Positions 8,165-15,728 of a stretch of 64,000 nt of DNA are shown here, piece by piece. Positions within the stretch are counted from its first letter, which is position 1. Every line of letters begins with the position of its first letter. The translations under genes and the position numbers were made by a program. The notes under the pieces were generated by a model. That model ran no database searches. It had not been told where the DNA came from and worked only from the letters and a program-made list of their open reading frames with translations. Source of the stretch: an uncultured Agathobacter sp. (lineage in GTDB: Bacteria; Bacillota; Clostridia; Lachnospirales; Lachnospiraceae); assembly GCA_910587655.1 (NCBI GenBank), contig CAJUND010000008.1:1-64000 (forward strand), read 5' to 3'.

Positions 8165-8773
8165 ATGGCAAAAATTCTTTATATCTATAACAGCCAGGTC
8201 TATGCGAACATTACAAACAAATGCGACTGCGCCTGTACCTTCTGCATCCGTTCCCAGATGGACGGTGTTGGAAATGCTGATACGCTCTGGCATGAAAAAG
8301 AACCGGAGCTGGAAGACATATATGCTGCAATTGATGCGTTTGATTTTTCCGGCTACCGGGAATTTGTTTTCTGCGGCTACGGCGAGCCTACATGCGCACT
8401 GGAACACCTGCTTGCCAGCGCCCGTTACGTAAAAGAAAAAACAAATCTTCCCATCCGTTTAAACACCAACGGCCTTGGCTGCCTTTACCACAAAAGAAAT
8501 ATCATTCCCGAACTGGCGGAAGTGATTGACAGCGTTTCCATCAGCCTGAACGCAGCAGACGCCGGGGAGTACCAGAAAGTAACCCGCCCGGCGTTTGAAA
8601 ATGCCTATGAGGCAATGCTTGATTTTGCAGAGGAATGCAGTAAAGCCATCGCACACACGCAGCTTTCCGTTGTGGACGTCCTGCCGGAAGCAGACATTGA
8701 AGCCTGCCGCAGGATTGCCGAAAGCCGCGGGGTTCCCCTGAAAGTCCGCGCATTTGAACACAGTGAAAACTAA
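8165..8773 (+). CDS. Radical SAM protein, TatD-associated type
   Basis: This 202-residue radical S-adenosylmethionine enzyme has the 4Fe-4S ligands C20-x3-C24-x2-C27 (NKCDCACTFCIR). A GGE-like SAM-contacting segment follows (FCGYGEPTC), and the remainder is a short TIM-barrel half (LNTNGLG, DSVSISLNA). Size and motifs resemble the family annotated as TatD-associated radical SAM proteins, whose substrate is unknown; tatD itself is not adjacent here. The ATG at 8165 is chosen over 8120 because AAGGAG lies 8 bases upstream. The stop codon overlaps the cysK stop codon on the other strand by 2 bases, and no terminator separates the two. Confidence 0.82.
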   Translation: MAKILYIYNSQVYANITNKCDCACTFCIRSQMDGVGNADTLWHEKEPELEDIYAAIDAFDFSGYREFVFCGYGEPTCALEHLLASARYVKEKTNLPIRLNTNGLGCLYHKRNIIPELAEVIDSVSISLNAADAGEYQKVTRPAFENAYEAMLDFAEECSKAIAHTQLSVVDVLPEADIEACRRIAESRGVPLKVRAFEHSEN

Positions 8774-9702
8774 TCCTTAAAAAGGTCTGTGGAATAATAT
8801 CTGTCCCCGCTGTCAGGAAGAAGCGCAACTATGGTTTTTCCTTCATTTTCCGGTCTTTTTGCCAGCTCTACTGCCGCGGACACTGCTGCACCGGAGGAAA
8901 TTCCCACCAGCACTCCTTCCTCTTTTGCAATAAGCTTTCCATATGCAAAGGAATTTTCATTGGAAACAGGAATAATTTCATCATATATTTCAGTGTTTAA
9001 GGTGTTTGGGACAAATCCGGCACCGATTCCCTGAATCTTATGCGCACCGGCTTTTCCGGTGGAAAGCACCGCCGATGATTCCGGCTCAACTGCCACAATC
9101 TTTACATCCGCCTTTTTTTCTTTTAAAAACTCCCCGACTCCGCTGATAGTTCCCCCGGTTCCGACACCTGCAACAAAGATATCCACTTCCCCGTCGGTAT
9201 CCTCCCAGATTTCCGGACCCGTTGTTTTTTTATGCGCCGCCGGATTTGCCGGATTTTCAAACTGTTCCGGTATAAAACTGTCCTTAATTTCCTTATGAAG
9301 TTCCTCTGCCTTTTCGATTGCCCCTTTCATTCCCCTGCTCCCGTCGGAAAGCACAAGCTCCGCGCCATATGCCTTAATAATATTACGGCGCTCCACGCTC
9401 ATGGTTTCCGGAAGCACGATAATCAGACGGTATCCCTTGGCTGCTGCTATTGCTGCAAGCCCGATTCCGGTATTGCCGGATGTCGGTTCAATAATGACGG
9501 AACCCGGCTTTAATTTCCCGTCCGCCTCTGCCTGCTCAATCATTTCTTTTGCAATCCGGTCCTTAACGGAACCTGCCGGATTAAAATACTCCAGTTTTGC
9601 CAGAAGTCTTGCCTTAAGTCCCAGCCGCTTTTCAATATTTTTCAATTCCACAAGCGGTGTGTGCCCGATTAATCCAAGTGTTCCTTCATAAATATTTGCC
9701 AT
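8770..9702 (-). CDS. cysK: Cysteine synthase (O-acetylserine sulfhydrylase)
   Basis: This PLP enzyme makes cysteine from O-acetylserine and sulfide. The 310-residue protein shows the lysine of the Schiff base at 47 (NPAGSVKDRIA), the substrate loop TSGNTG at 74-79, the phosphate-binding GVGTGGTISG and the C-terminal ISSGAA. The start at 9702 is set by AAGGAGG upstream of MANIYEG; the extended frame to 9738 would place the ribosome site inside the gene. It is monocistronic, with a consensus promoter and a palindrome downstream of it that may bind a sulfur-responsive Rrf2-type repressor. Confidence 0.95.
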   Translation of the reverse strand: MANIYEGTLGLIGHTPLVELKNIEKRLGLKARLLAKLEYFNPAGSVKDRIAKEMIEQAEADGKLKPGSVIIEPTSGNTGIGLAAIAAAKGYRLIIVLPETMSVERRNIIKAYGAELVLSDGSRGMKGAIEKAEELHKEIKDSFIPEQFENPANPAAHKKTTGPEIWEDTDGEVDIFVAGVGTGGTISGVGEFLKEKKADVKIVAVEPESSAVLSTGKAGAHKIQGIGAGFVPNTLNTEIYDEIIPVSNENSFAYGKLIAKEEGVLVGISSGAAVSAAVELAKRPENEGKTIVALLPDSGDRYYSTDLFKD

Positions 9703-9771
9703 ATCATTTCCCTCCTTATTTTTGCATTGCCGGACCATGAATACCCGGCCTGATATTTAATGTCCTATTTT

Positions 9772-9789
9772 CATACTGTTATAGTAGGA
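9772..9789. promoter_or_regulatory. Palindromic operator candidate for cysK
   Basis: CATACTGTTATAGTAGGA contains the symmetric core ACTnnnnnAGT, about 18-35 bases downstream of the -10 box. It resembles binding sites of Rrf2-family regulators such as CymR or IscR, which control cysteine genes in Firmicutes. The match is by eye only. Confidence 0.35.
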
Positions 9790-9806
9790 ATTAATGATTA
9801 ATAATG

Positions 9807-9835
9807 AATATACACCAGTTTTTCCCTCATGTCAA
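9807..9835 (-). promoter_or_regulatory. Sigma-A promoter of cysK
   Basis: TTGACA (9830-9835) and TATATT (9807-9812) are separated by 17 bases on the minus strand. The leader to the start codon is about 100 bases and contains the palindrome. Confidence 0.75.
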
Positions 9836-9886
9836 CAAAACAAATAACAAAATATTCCTTTTTTGTACATAATTACCACAAAACTG

Positions 9887-9915
9887 TTGATTTTTATGCC
9901 TTTCTTTGTTAATAT
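9887..9915 (+). promoter_or_regulatory. Promoter of the EAL protein gene
   Basis: TTGATT (9887-9892) and TAATAT (9910-9915) are separated by 17 bases, 27 bases before the start codon. It is back to back with the cysK promoter. Confidence 0.5.
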
Positions 9916-9942
9916 GTTTTTAAGTGCAGAGGTAAAAATATT

Positions 9943-11880
9943 ATGGTTAAAAATATAAGTTTTGATATCGCAGCGCTCCTTTTGCTGCTGCTGATTTTGC
10001 TATCCTGTATCATACGCAGAATGACAAACGGCATACCAAACCGTCTGTTTCTTATTCTGGTGTCTTTTGTGCTGTCATCAACAATATTTGATATCTGGGC
10101 AGTATCCCTTGACAATGCGGGCAGTACGAATTTCCCTGCGCTGTATGCTGCGCATTCCGGGTATCTTTTAATACACAGCCTTGTTACGTCTGTATACCTG
10201 CTCTTTGAAATTGCCCTGACCGACACATGGCATAAACTGCGCAAAGGTTTTCTGCTGCAGTTTCTGCTGTGGGCACCGTGCATTGCCGTAACCGCCCTTC
10301 TGGTAACAAATCCGTTTACCGGATGGATTTTTACGGTTGAAAACGGCTACACACGCGGTCCGGGCTTTTTTGTTCTCTATATTACCACCGTTATTCACTC
10401 CGTTTATTTTATTGCCTATTTATCACGTTACCGTAAGCTGTTCACACGTTTCAAACTGCTTACTATAAGCGCCTATCTCCCTGTCGGGATTACTGCGATG
10501 GTAATCCAGATGTTTTACCCGTCGCTGCTGGTGGAAATGTTTGCAGGTGCATTAAGCGTTCTTTTAATCAGCATCGGCGTCCAGCGGCCGGAGGAGGTTG
10601 TTGACTCGGCAACCCTTCTGATGAAACACAGTGCGTATGCTTCCGATATGAAACGTACTTTTTACAACCATAAGCATGTAACCATTGTCATGCTGAATAT
10701 CGGCAATTACGCATCCATACATTCCATGATGGGATATGATTTTGCCATCCAGGCACTCGATGTGGTTGCTTCCAGAATACGCGAGGTAAATAAACATACG
10801 GGCGGAAAAGCGGATCTGTACTATCTGGACACCGGAAGGTTCCGTATGGTTTTTAACCGGAAATATTACGAAAACGCTGCTGACGCCGCACATCTGCTTA
10901 TGGATGTATTAAAAAATTCCGACTTCAGCGGACTTGATATTGACCTGATGCCATTTATCGTGCTTGCGCGCTGTCCGGAGGATATCGGCAATTTTGATTC
11001 CCTCATGCGCCTTGGGGCGGATTTTCATATCAGAAACCAGTTCAGCGGGACGGTTATGACTGCAGACGAGGCATTCAGCAAGAACACGCTGGAAATTCAG
11101 AACCATATTGATGAGATTATTAACCGGGGATTCCAGAATCATAATTTCCAGGTATATTACCAGCCAATTTATTCCATCGAACATGACGAATTTGTATCTG
11201 CAGAAGCGCTGCTTCGGCTGTACGATGAAAAACACGGTTTTATTTCACCGGAAATCCTGATTCCTGCCGCTGAAAAAAGCGGGGCAATCCATAAAATCGG
11301 GGCGTTTGTTTTTGAAGAAGTCTGCCGTTTTATTTCCAGTGATAATTTTAAACTCCTGAACCTGAAATACATTGAAGTGAATCTGTCCGTTGCGCAGTGC
11401 ATGCACCGTGACCTTGCCGATAATATATTAACAACCATGCACCAGTACCATGTGCCAAGCGACAAAATCAATCTGGAAATTACGGAAACAGCCGCTGCCA
11501 ATACGCAGAAGATTATGACAGAAAACCTGAATAAACTAAACGCTGCAGGCATCAGTTTTTCACTGGACGATTACGGAACCGGGTATTCCAATATGAAACG
11601 CGTCATCCAGCTTCCGCTTAAAATCATAAAGCTGGACAAATCCTTTGTGGATGAACAGCATAACCCGAAGATGTGGATTTTCCTTCAGAATACGGTAAAA
11701 ATGATTAAGGACATGGAAATGGAAATCGTGGTGGAAGGAATTGAAACCGAAGAAATGTTGCGTGCATTCACGGATTTAAAATGCGATTTTATCCAGGGGT
11801 ATTTCTTTTCCAGACCAATACCGGAGCAGGATTTTGTAAAATTCATCGCCAGTGCGCAGATGAAAAAACAGCAGTTATAA
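9943..11880 (+). CDS. Membrane EAL-domain cyclic di-GMP phosphodiesterase with degenerate GGDEF domain
   Basis: The product (645 residues) begins with about seven membrane helices (residues 5-220), a putative sensor. A domain in the GGDEF position (about 230-380) lacks the GGDEF signature (the equivalent stretch reads DTGRFRMVFN), so it should not make c-di-GMP and may be regulatory. The C-terminal EAL domain (about 400-640) is intact: AEALLRL near 421, NLS, EITET, DDYGTGYS near 540, KLDKSFV, VEGIE and QGYFFSRP. It therefore probably hydrolyses c-di-GMP and so favours motility. The adjacent convergent chemotaxis receptor fits this role. It ends at a strong hairpin terminator. Confidence 0.88.
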   Translation: MVKNISFDIAALLLLLLILLSCIIRRMTNGIPNRLFLILVSFVLSSTIFDIWAVSLDNAGSTNFPALYAAHSGYLLIHSLVTSVYLLFEIALTDTWHKLRKGFLLQFLLWAPCIAVTALLVTNPFTGWIFTVENGYTRGPGFFVLYITTVIHSVYFIAYLSRYRKLFTRFKLLTISAYLPVGITAMVIQMFYPSLLVEMFAGALSVLLISIGVQRPEEVVDSATLLMKHSAYASDMKRTFYNHKHVTIVMLNIGNYASIHSMMGYDFAIQALDVVASRIREVNKHTGGKADLYYLDTGRFRMVFNRKYYENAADAAHLLMDVLKNSDFSGLDIDLMPFIVLARCPEDIGNFDSLMRLGADFHIRNQFSGTVMTADEAFSKNTLEIQNHIDEIINRGFQNHNFQVYYQPIYSIEHDEFVSAEALLRLYDEKHGFISPEILIPAAEKSGAIHKIGAFVFEEVCRFISSDNFKLLNLKYIEVNLSVAQCMHRDLADNILTTMHQYHVPSDKINLEITETAAANTQKIMTENLNKLNAAGISFSLDDYGTGYSNMKRVIQLPLKIIKLDKSFVDEQHNPKMWIFLQNTVKMIKDMEMEIVVEGIETEEMLRAFTDLKCDFIQGYFFSRPIPEQDFVKFIASAQMKKQQL

Positions 11881-11883
11881 CAG

Positions 11884-11911
11884 CGGCTGTCCCTACTGGG
11901 ACAGCCGTTTT
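11884..11911 (+). terminator. Terminator between the EAL gene and the chemotaxis receptor gene
   Basis: A perfect 10-bp stem CGGCTGTCCC/GGGACAGCCG (11884-11893 and 11898-11907) with a TACT loop is followed by TTTT on the plus strand. The last codons and the stop of the convergent chemotaxis gene lie inside the hairpin. Confidence 0.8.
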
Positions 11912-13359
11912 GCAAGCTCCTGCAGGCTGCCTGTTTTCTCATTCAGGCGTTCAATTGTATGTTCATTTTCCATGCATTCCCCAAATGTAGCGTTGGTATG
12001 GGACGCCACCTGCTGGGAAATCGCGGAAATCGTCTGGATACTGTCAGAAATCACACGGTTTGCCTCTGCAAGCTCATCCACAACTGCTGTCAGGCTTCCG
12101 GAATGCTGTTCGATGCTTTCTGTATTTGCAGAAATCTGTTCAAAACTGTGTGCCGTATCTCCCACAACTGCATTCTGCACTTTCACCTGTTCAATCATGT
12201 TTTCAATGATATTTACCACCCTGCCCAGTTCATCTGACACATCCCTGATCATTCTTTCAATATTAACCGTCGCTTCCTTGGTCTGGGATGCCAGCCCGGA
12301 TATTTCTGACGCAACAACCGCAAAACCGCGTCCGGAGTCCCCTGCACGTGCCGCCTCTATGGAGGCATTGAGAGAAAGCATGTTCGTCTGGGATGTAATA
12401 TTGTTAATCATCTCCAGAATGGAAAACATCTGTTCCATGGAATTCTTCAGATGCTTCATCTCTGCTGCCACCTCAACATTGGTCCGCTCTGTCTGGTCCA
12501 CCTGCTCCACCAGACGTCCCAGGTTCTCATTTCCGGTATGTATTGCCTGGCGTGCTTCTGTCATATTGTCTGCAATCCTGTCAGCAGCATCCTGTACGCT
12601 TTCAATTTTTCCCGCAATGGCATTCGTCTGTTCGAGCTGCTTCTGTACTGCTTCCGCCGTGTCCGTGGCTCCTCCGGTCAGCTCCTCCATCGCTCCCTTT
12701 GTATTCTGGATGGATCTGCTTAACTCCTGCATTTCACTGGAAACCACATCCATGGTCTCTGCTATTTTTGCGGAAATCTGCAGATTTTTCCCCAGCAGTT
12801 CATCCGAACGTTCTTTTGCATCTGCAATCCGGTCTGTTTCCATCTTATCCAGCTGGGAAGAAACCCGCGCCGTATAGTAGGAAATCACGCCGATTACCGT
12901 CAGCAGTGCAAGCTGAATTTCTGACGAGGCAATCTCTTCTGCAGTAAATCCGTCCCTTCCATAATAGAATATTATATAGATTATATTCACCAGAACAACG
13001 GCAATTCCGATTTCCAGCGCATAACGTCTGTCATTATAAATGGTTATGGCTATCAGCATGGGAATGACATATACATAGGTCTGCGGGTTGTCTGTTGTAA
13101 ACAGAATTGAAACATAAAACACCGCATATCCGATGGAGATTAAGTGTCTGACTGCCGGATGCGCCCTGTTGGTTTTGTAACACATCTGTTCCAGCACCAC
13201 CGGGATATATCCCAGTGCCACAAGTATAATCCAGTAAAGCAGCGATTTGGAACCCTTCACCACTTCCAGCAGATATGCCGCCACTAACAGTGTTGACACC
13301 ATCAGATGGCAGTTAATCGCTGTCCGGTTAGCCTTTGCCAGGCGTTCATTTACTTCCAT
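11893..13359 (-). CDS. Methyl-accepting chemotaxis protein
   Basis: This 488-residue chemoreceptor has an N-terminal bundle of about five or six membrane helices (residues 15-175) and no large periplasmic sensor domain. A long coiled-coil signalling region follows. The CheA/CheW-binding hairpin tip is recognisable (NMLSLNASIEAARAGDSGRGFAVVASEISGLA). It has no HAMP domain that I can see. The membrane region may itself sense a ligand, or energy state, as in other receptors lacking an extracellular domain. AGAGGAG lies upstream of the ATG. Its presence implies a motile or ancestrally motile organism. Its promoter is divergent from the niacin salvage operon. Confidence 0.9.
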   Translation of the reverse strand: MEVNERLAKANRTAINCHLMVSTLLVAAYLLEVVKGSKSLLYWIILVALGYIPVVLEQMCYKTNRAHPAVRHLISIGYAVFYVSILFTTDNPQTYVYVIPMLIAITIYNDRRYALEIGIAVVLVNIIYIIFYYGRDGFTAEEIASSEIQLALLTVIGVISYYTARVSSQLDKMETDRIADAKERSDELLGKNLQISAKIAETMDVVSSEMQELSRSIQNTKGAMEELTGGATDTAEAVQKQLEQTNAIAGKIESVQDAADRIADNMTEARQAIHTGNENLGRLVEQVDQTERTNVEVAAEMKHLKNSMEQMFSILEMINNITSQTNMLSLNASIEAARAGDSGRGFAVVASEISGLASQTKEATVNIERMIRDVSDELGRVVNIIENMIEQVKVQNAVVGDTAHSFEQISANTESIEQHSGSLTAVVDELAEANRVISDSIQTISAISQQVASHTNATFGECMENEHTIERLNEKTGSLQELAKRLSQ

Positions 13360-13396
13360 TTTGTTTTCTCCTCTGTTCTCAAACTTTCCTTATTTT

Positions 13397-13425
13397 ATTT
13401 AAAGGCATTCAGGGGTTTTTGTCAA
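13397..13425 (-). promoter_or_regulatory. Promoter of the chemotaxis receptor gene
   Basis: TTGACA (13420-13425) and TTAAAT (13397-13402) are separated by 17 bases on the minus strand. Its -35 box is one arm of a palindrome shared with the divergent gene. Confidence 0.55.
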
Positions 13426-13437
13426 TAGATATTGACA
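13420..13437. promoter_or_regulatory. Perfect palindrome spanning divergent -35 boxes
   Basis: TGTCAATAGATATTGACA has 7-bp arms around AGAT. The left arm is the -35 of the chemotaxis gene and the right arm (13432-13437, TTGACA) could be the -35 of the niacin salvage operon, with a weak -10 (AAAAAT, 13455-13460) after 17 bases. A repressor bound here would block both promoters. Confidence 0.4.
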
Positions 13438-13493
13438 TTACATCTGATTTAGGTAAAAATCTGTATAAAAGCATTTGGAAAGGAAGACAGAGC

Positions 13494-14051
13494 ATGAAAA
13501 AGATTTTAGTATTAACCGATACCCAGAATGACTTTATCTCCGGCGTTCTTGGAAACCAGGAATGCCAGACAGCCGTTCCCGTTATCTCAAAAATCATTGC
13601 AGACGGTGAATATGATATGGTTTTTGCCACAAGGGATACCCACGGTTCCGGTTACCTGGATACACAGGAAGGCAGGAAACTTCCGGTCATCCACACCGTG
13701 GAAGACACAAAAGGCTGGGAAATCCATGATGATATCATGGCATCTCTTTCAGAAAAGTTTAAAGAACGTTTAAATGATAAACTCACCATAGTAAACAAAG
13801 GGCAGTTTGGCAGTATCGCACTTGCCGAGCGGATTGCAGACTGCCTCAAAAAATTTCCGGGGGAAGAAGCGGAAATTCATTTTACCGGATTTTGTACGGG
13901 CATCTGCGTCATCAGCAATGTCATGATCGTAAAAGCAAAGCTGCCGGAAGCAAAGGTCTGCGTGATTGAAAAGGCCTGCGCCTGCGTGACACCGGAAACA
14001 CATAAAACAGCAATTGAAGCCATGAAAACCTGTCAGGTGGATATACTGTAA
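13494..14051 (+). CDS. Isochorismatase-family hydrolase, probable nicotinamidase
   Basis: This 185-residue cysteine hydrolase has the catalytic triad of the isochorismatase/nicotinamidase fold: D9 (VLTDTQNDF), K102 (VNKGQFG) and C138 (TGFCTGICVIS). D48 and H50 (RDTHGSGY) and H67 are in place for a metal site. In the PncA reaction nicotinamide is deamidated to nicotinate. It precedes pncB by only 15 bases, and together they would turn nicotinamide into nicotinate mononucleotide, which is the main reason for choosing nicotinamidase over other family activities. The start at 13494 follows an AAGGAAG site; longer in-frame extensions overlap the promoter. Confidence 0.78.
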   Translation: MKKILVLTDTQNDFISGVLGNQECQTAVPVISKIIADGEYDMVFATRDTHGSGYLDTQEGRKLPVIHTVEDTKGWEIHDDIMASLSEKFKERLNDKLTIVNKGQFGSIALAERIADCLKKFPGEEAEIHFTGFCTGICVISNVMIVKAKLPEAKVCVIEKACACVTPETHKTAIEAMKTCQVDIL

Positions 14052-14066
14052 CCAGAGGAGAATACC

Positions 14067-15272
14067 ATGAAACTAAACCAGATTATTAAAAGCCTGCTGG
14101 AGCAGGATATGTACAAATTCAGTATGGGACAGGCCATTTACCACCAGTTCAGCGATTACAAGACGACCTGGACATTTCACTGCCGTAATACGGACGTTTG
14201 GTTTACACCGGAAATGGTGGAGGAAATCCGTAACCAGATCCAGGCATACTGCAGTCTGAGATTTACAGAAGATGAGCTTGCCTATCTGAACCATATCACA
14301 TGGATCAAAGGGTCCTATGTGGATTTCCTGCGGCTGTGGCAGCCCAGATTCGAGGATTTTGAAATCTCAGATACCAGTGACTGCGGACTGGCCGTTGAGA
14401 CAAAAGGAACCTGGCTCAACACTTCCATGTATGAGATTCCGGTTTTAGCCATTATAAACGAAGTATACTTCCGGATGGCGTATGATTACAGCAAACTTTT
14501 TGAAAGCTTCAGAAAACGTCTGGATACGAAAGTACATACGCTCCAGCAGGAATTACAGCTTGGCGCATTCAGTGAGTTTGGAATGCGCAGGCGGCTGTCT
14601 GCCGAGGCACAGTCCCTTGCCGTGCAGACATTAAGCGAACATGCGGATTCCTATATAAATTCAAGATTTGTGGGCACCTCCAATGTATACCTGGCTAAGA
14701 AATTTTCCCTGACGCCGGTTGGAACGATGGCACATGAATGGATTATGTGCGTGGGGCAGGGCTGTCATAAACATAATCCCGCTTACTCCAACTGGTATGC
14801 ATTAAACGCATGGATACGCGAATACGGTATCTTAAACGGCACAGCGCTTACGGATACCATAACAACCGACTGCTTTTTAAAAGACTTCCAGCTTACCTTT
14901 GCGACTCTTTTTTCCGGGGTGCGCCACGACAGCGGCGACCCGTTTGCATGGGGCGACCGGATGATTGCGCATTACAGAGAGCTTGGCATTGACCCGTCCG
15001 CAAAAACCCTGCTGTTTTCCGACAGTCTTGATTTTAAGCGTGCAAATGATTTATATTCTTATTTTAAGGACCGGGCAAAAGTTGCTTTTGGCATCGGCAC
15101 TTATATTGCCAATGATACGGACGCCCCGGCGTTAAATATTGTAATGAAAACAACGGCATGCAACGGAATGGATGTTGCCAAGATTTCTGATATTTCCGGA
15201 AAAGGTATGTGTAAAAATGCAGATTATACAGAGTACCTGCTAAGGTGCATTGACTGGAGAATGAAACATTAA
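14067..15272 (+). CDS. pncB: Nicotinate phosphoribosyltransferase
   Basis: This enzyme joins nicotinate to PRPP to form nicotinate mononucleotide in the Preiss-Handler NAD salvage route. The 401-residue protein has the family's N-terminal QDMYKFSMGQAIYHQF, the central GTSNVYLAKKF and the active-site/phosphate segments SGVRHDSGDPFAWG and LLFSDSLDFKRA, then FGIGTYIAND. The start follows AGAGGAG. It is second in a two-gene operon after the nicotinamidase-like gene and ends at a GC-rich hairpin terminator. Confidence 0.93.
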   Translation: MKLNQIIKSLLEQDMYKFSMGQAIYHQFSDYKTTWTFHCRNTDVWFTPEMVEEIRNQIQAYCSLRFTEDELAYLNHITWIKGSYVDFLRLWQPRFEDFEISDTSDCGLAVETKGTWLNTSMYEIPVLAIINEVYFRMAYDYSKLFESFRKRLDTKVHTLQQELQLGAFSEFGMRRRLSAEAQSLAVQTLSEHADSYINSRFVGTSNVYLAKKFSLTPVGTMAHEWIMCVGQGCHKHNPAYSNWYALNAWIREYGILNGTALTDTITTDCFLKDFQLTFATLFSGVRHDSGDPFAWGDRMIAHYRELGIDPSAKTLLFSDSLDFKRANDLYSYFKDRAKVAFGIGTYIANDTDAPALNIVMKTTACNGMDVAKISDISGKGMCKNADYTEYLLRCIDWRMKH

Positions 15273-15286
15273 GAACGGGTATTTGC

Positions 15287-15320
15287 GGGGCGGTATTCCA
15301 TGAATGCCGCCCCGTATTTT
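15287..15320 (+). terminator. Terminator of the niacin salvage operon
   Basis: A 12-bp stem (15287-15298 with 15302-15313, one T-G pair) with a 3-base loop is followed by a T-rich run on the plus strand. It also abuts the stop codon of the convergent gene. Confidence 0.75.
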
Positions 15321-15685
15321 TATGACAGTCCGATTTCCTTTACGGCATCATCCAGCTTTTTAAACTGCGGAATCATGGTTTTTAACGCGGCAGCAAGCGC
15401 GTCGTCTGCGCCCTGCTGCAATGCGTTTGAAAACTCTGTAATCGCTGCGTTAAATGCCGTCTTTTCAATCCGCACTTTATCTTTGTTCAGCAGGTCCATG
15501 GTACTGTTCAGTACCTGGACTTCCCAGTTGACTGCATCGGTAATGCTTTTTACCAGCTTGTCGGTGTCTTCTTTGCGGTCTCCGCTTAATTCCTGGACGG
15601 CGATTTCCATGTTACCGACCAGACGTGAATTAAATCCGGCTAAAACTTCAAGCGCCTCTTTCTGTTCTTTTAAATTTTCTTCCAT
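15320..15685 (-). CDS. Hypothetical helical protein
   Basis: I do not recognise this 121-residue protein. It is acidic, without a signal peptide or membrane segment, and is predicted almost wholly helical (LKEQKEALEVLAGFNSRLVGNMEIAVQELSG.. / ..EFSNALQQGADDALAAALKTMIPQFKKLDDAVKEIG), with heptad-like spacing suggesting a coiled coil or four-helix bundle. AGGGAGG lies upstream of the ATG. It follows rfbH by 43 bases on the same strand and could be the last gene of that operon, but nothing in its sequence ties it to sugar metabolism. Confidence 0.6.
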   Translation of the reverse strand: MEENLKEQKEALEVLAGFNSRLVGNMEIAVQELSGDRKEDTDKLVKSITDAVNWEVQVLNSTMDLLNKDKVRIEKTAFNAAITEFSNALQQGADDALAAALKTMIPQFKKLDDAVKEIGLS

Positions 15686-15728
15686 AGTGTCCTCCCTGAC
15701 TGTTATTATTTTTCAGTATACATAATGC

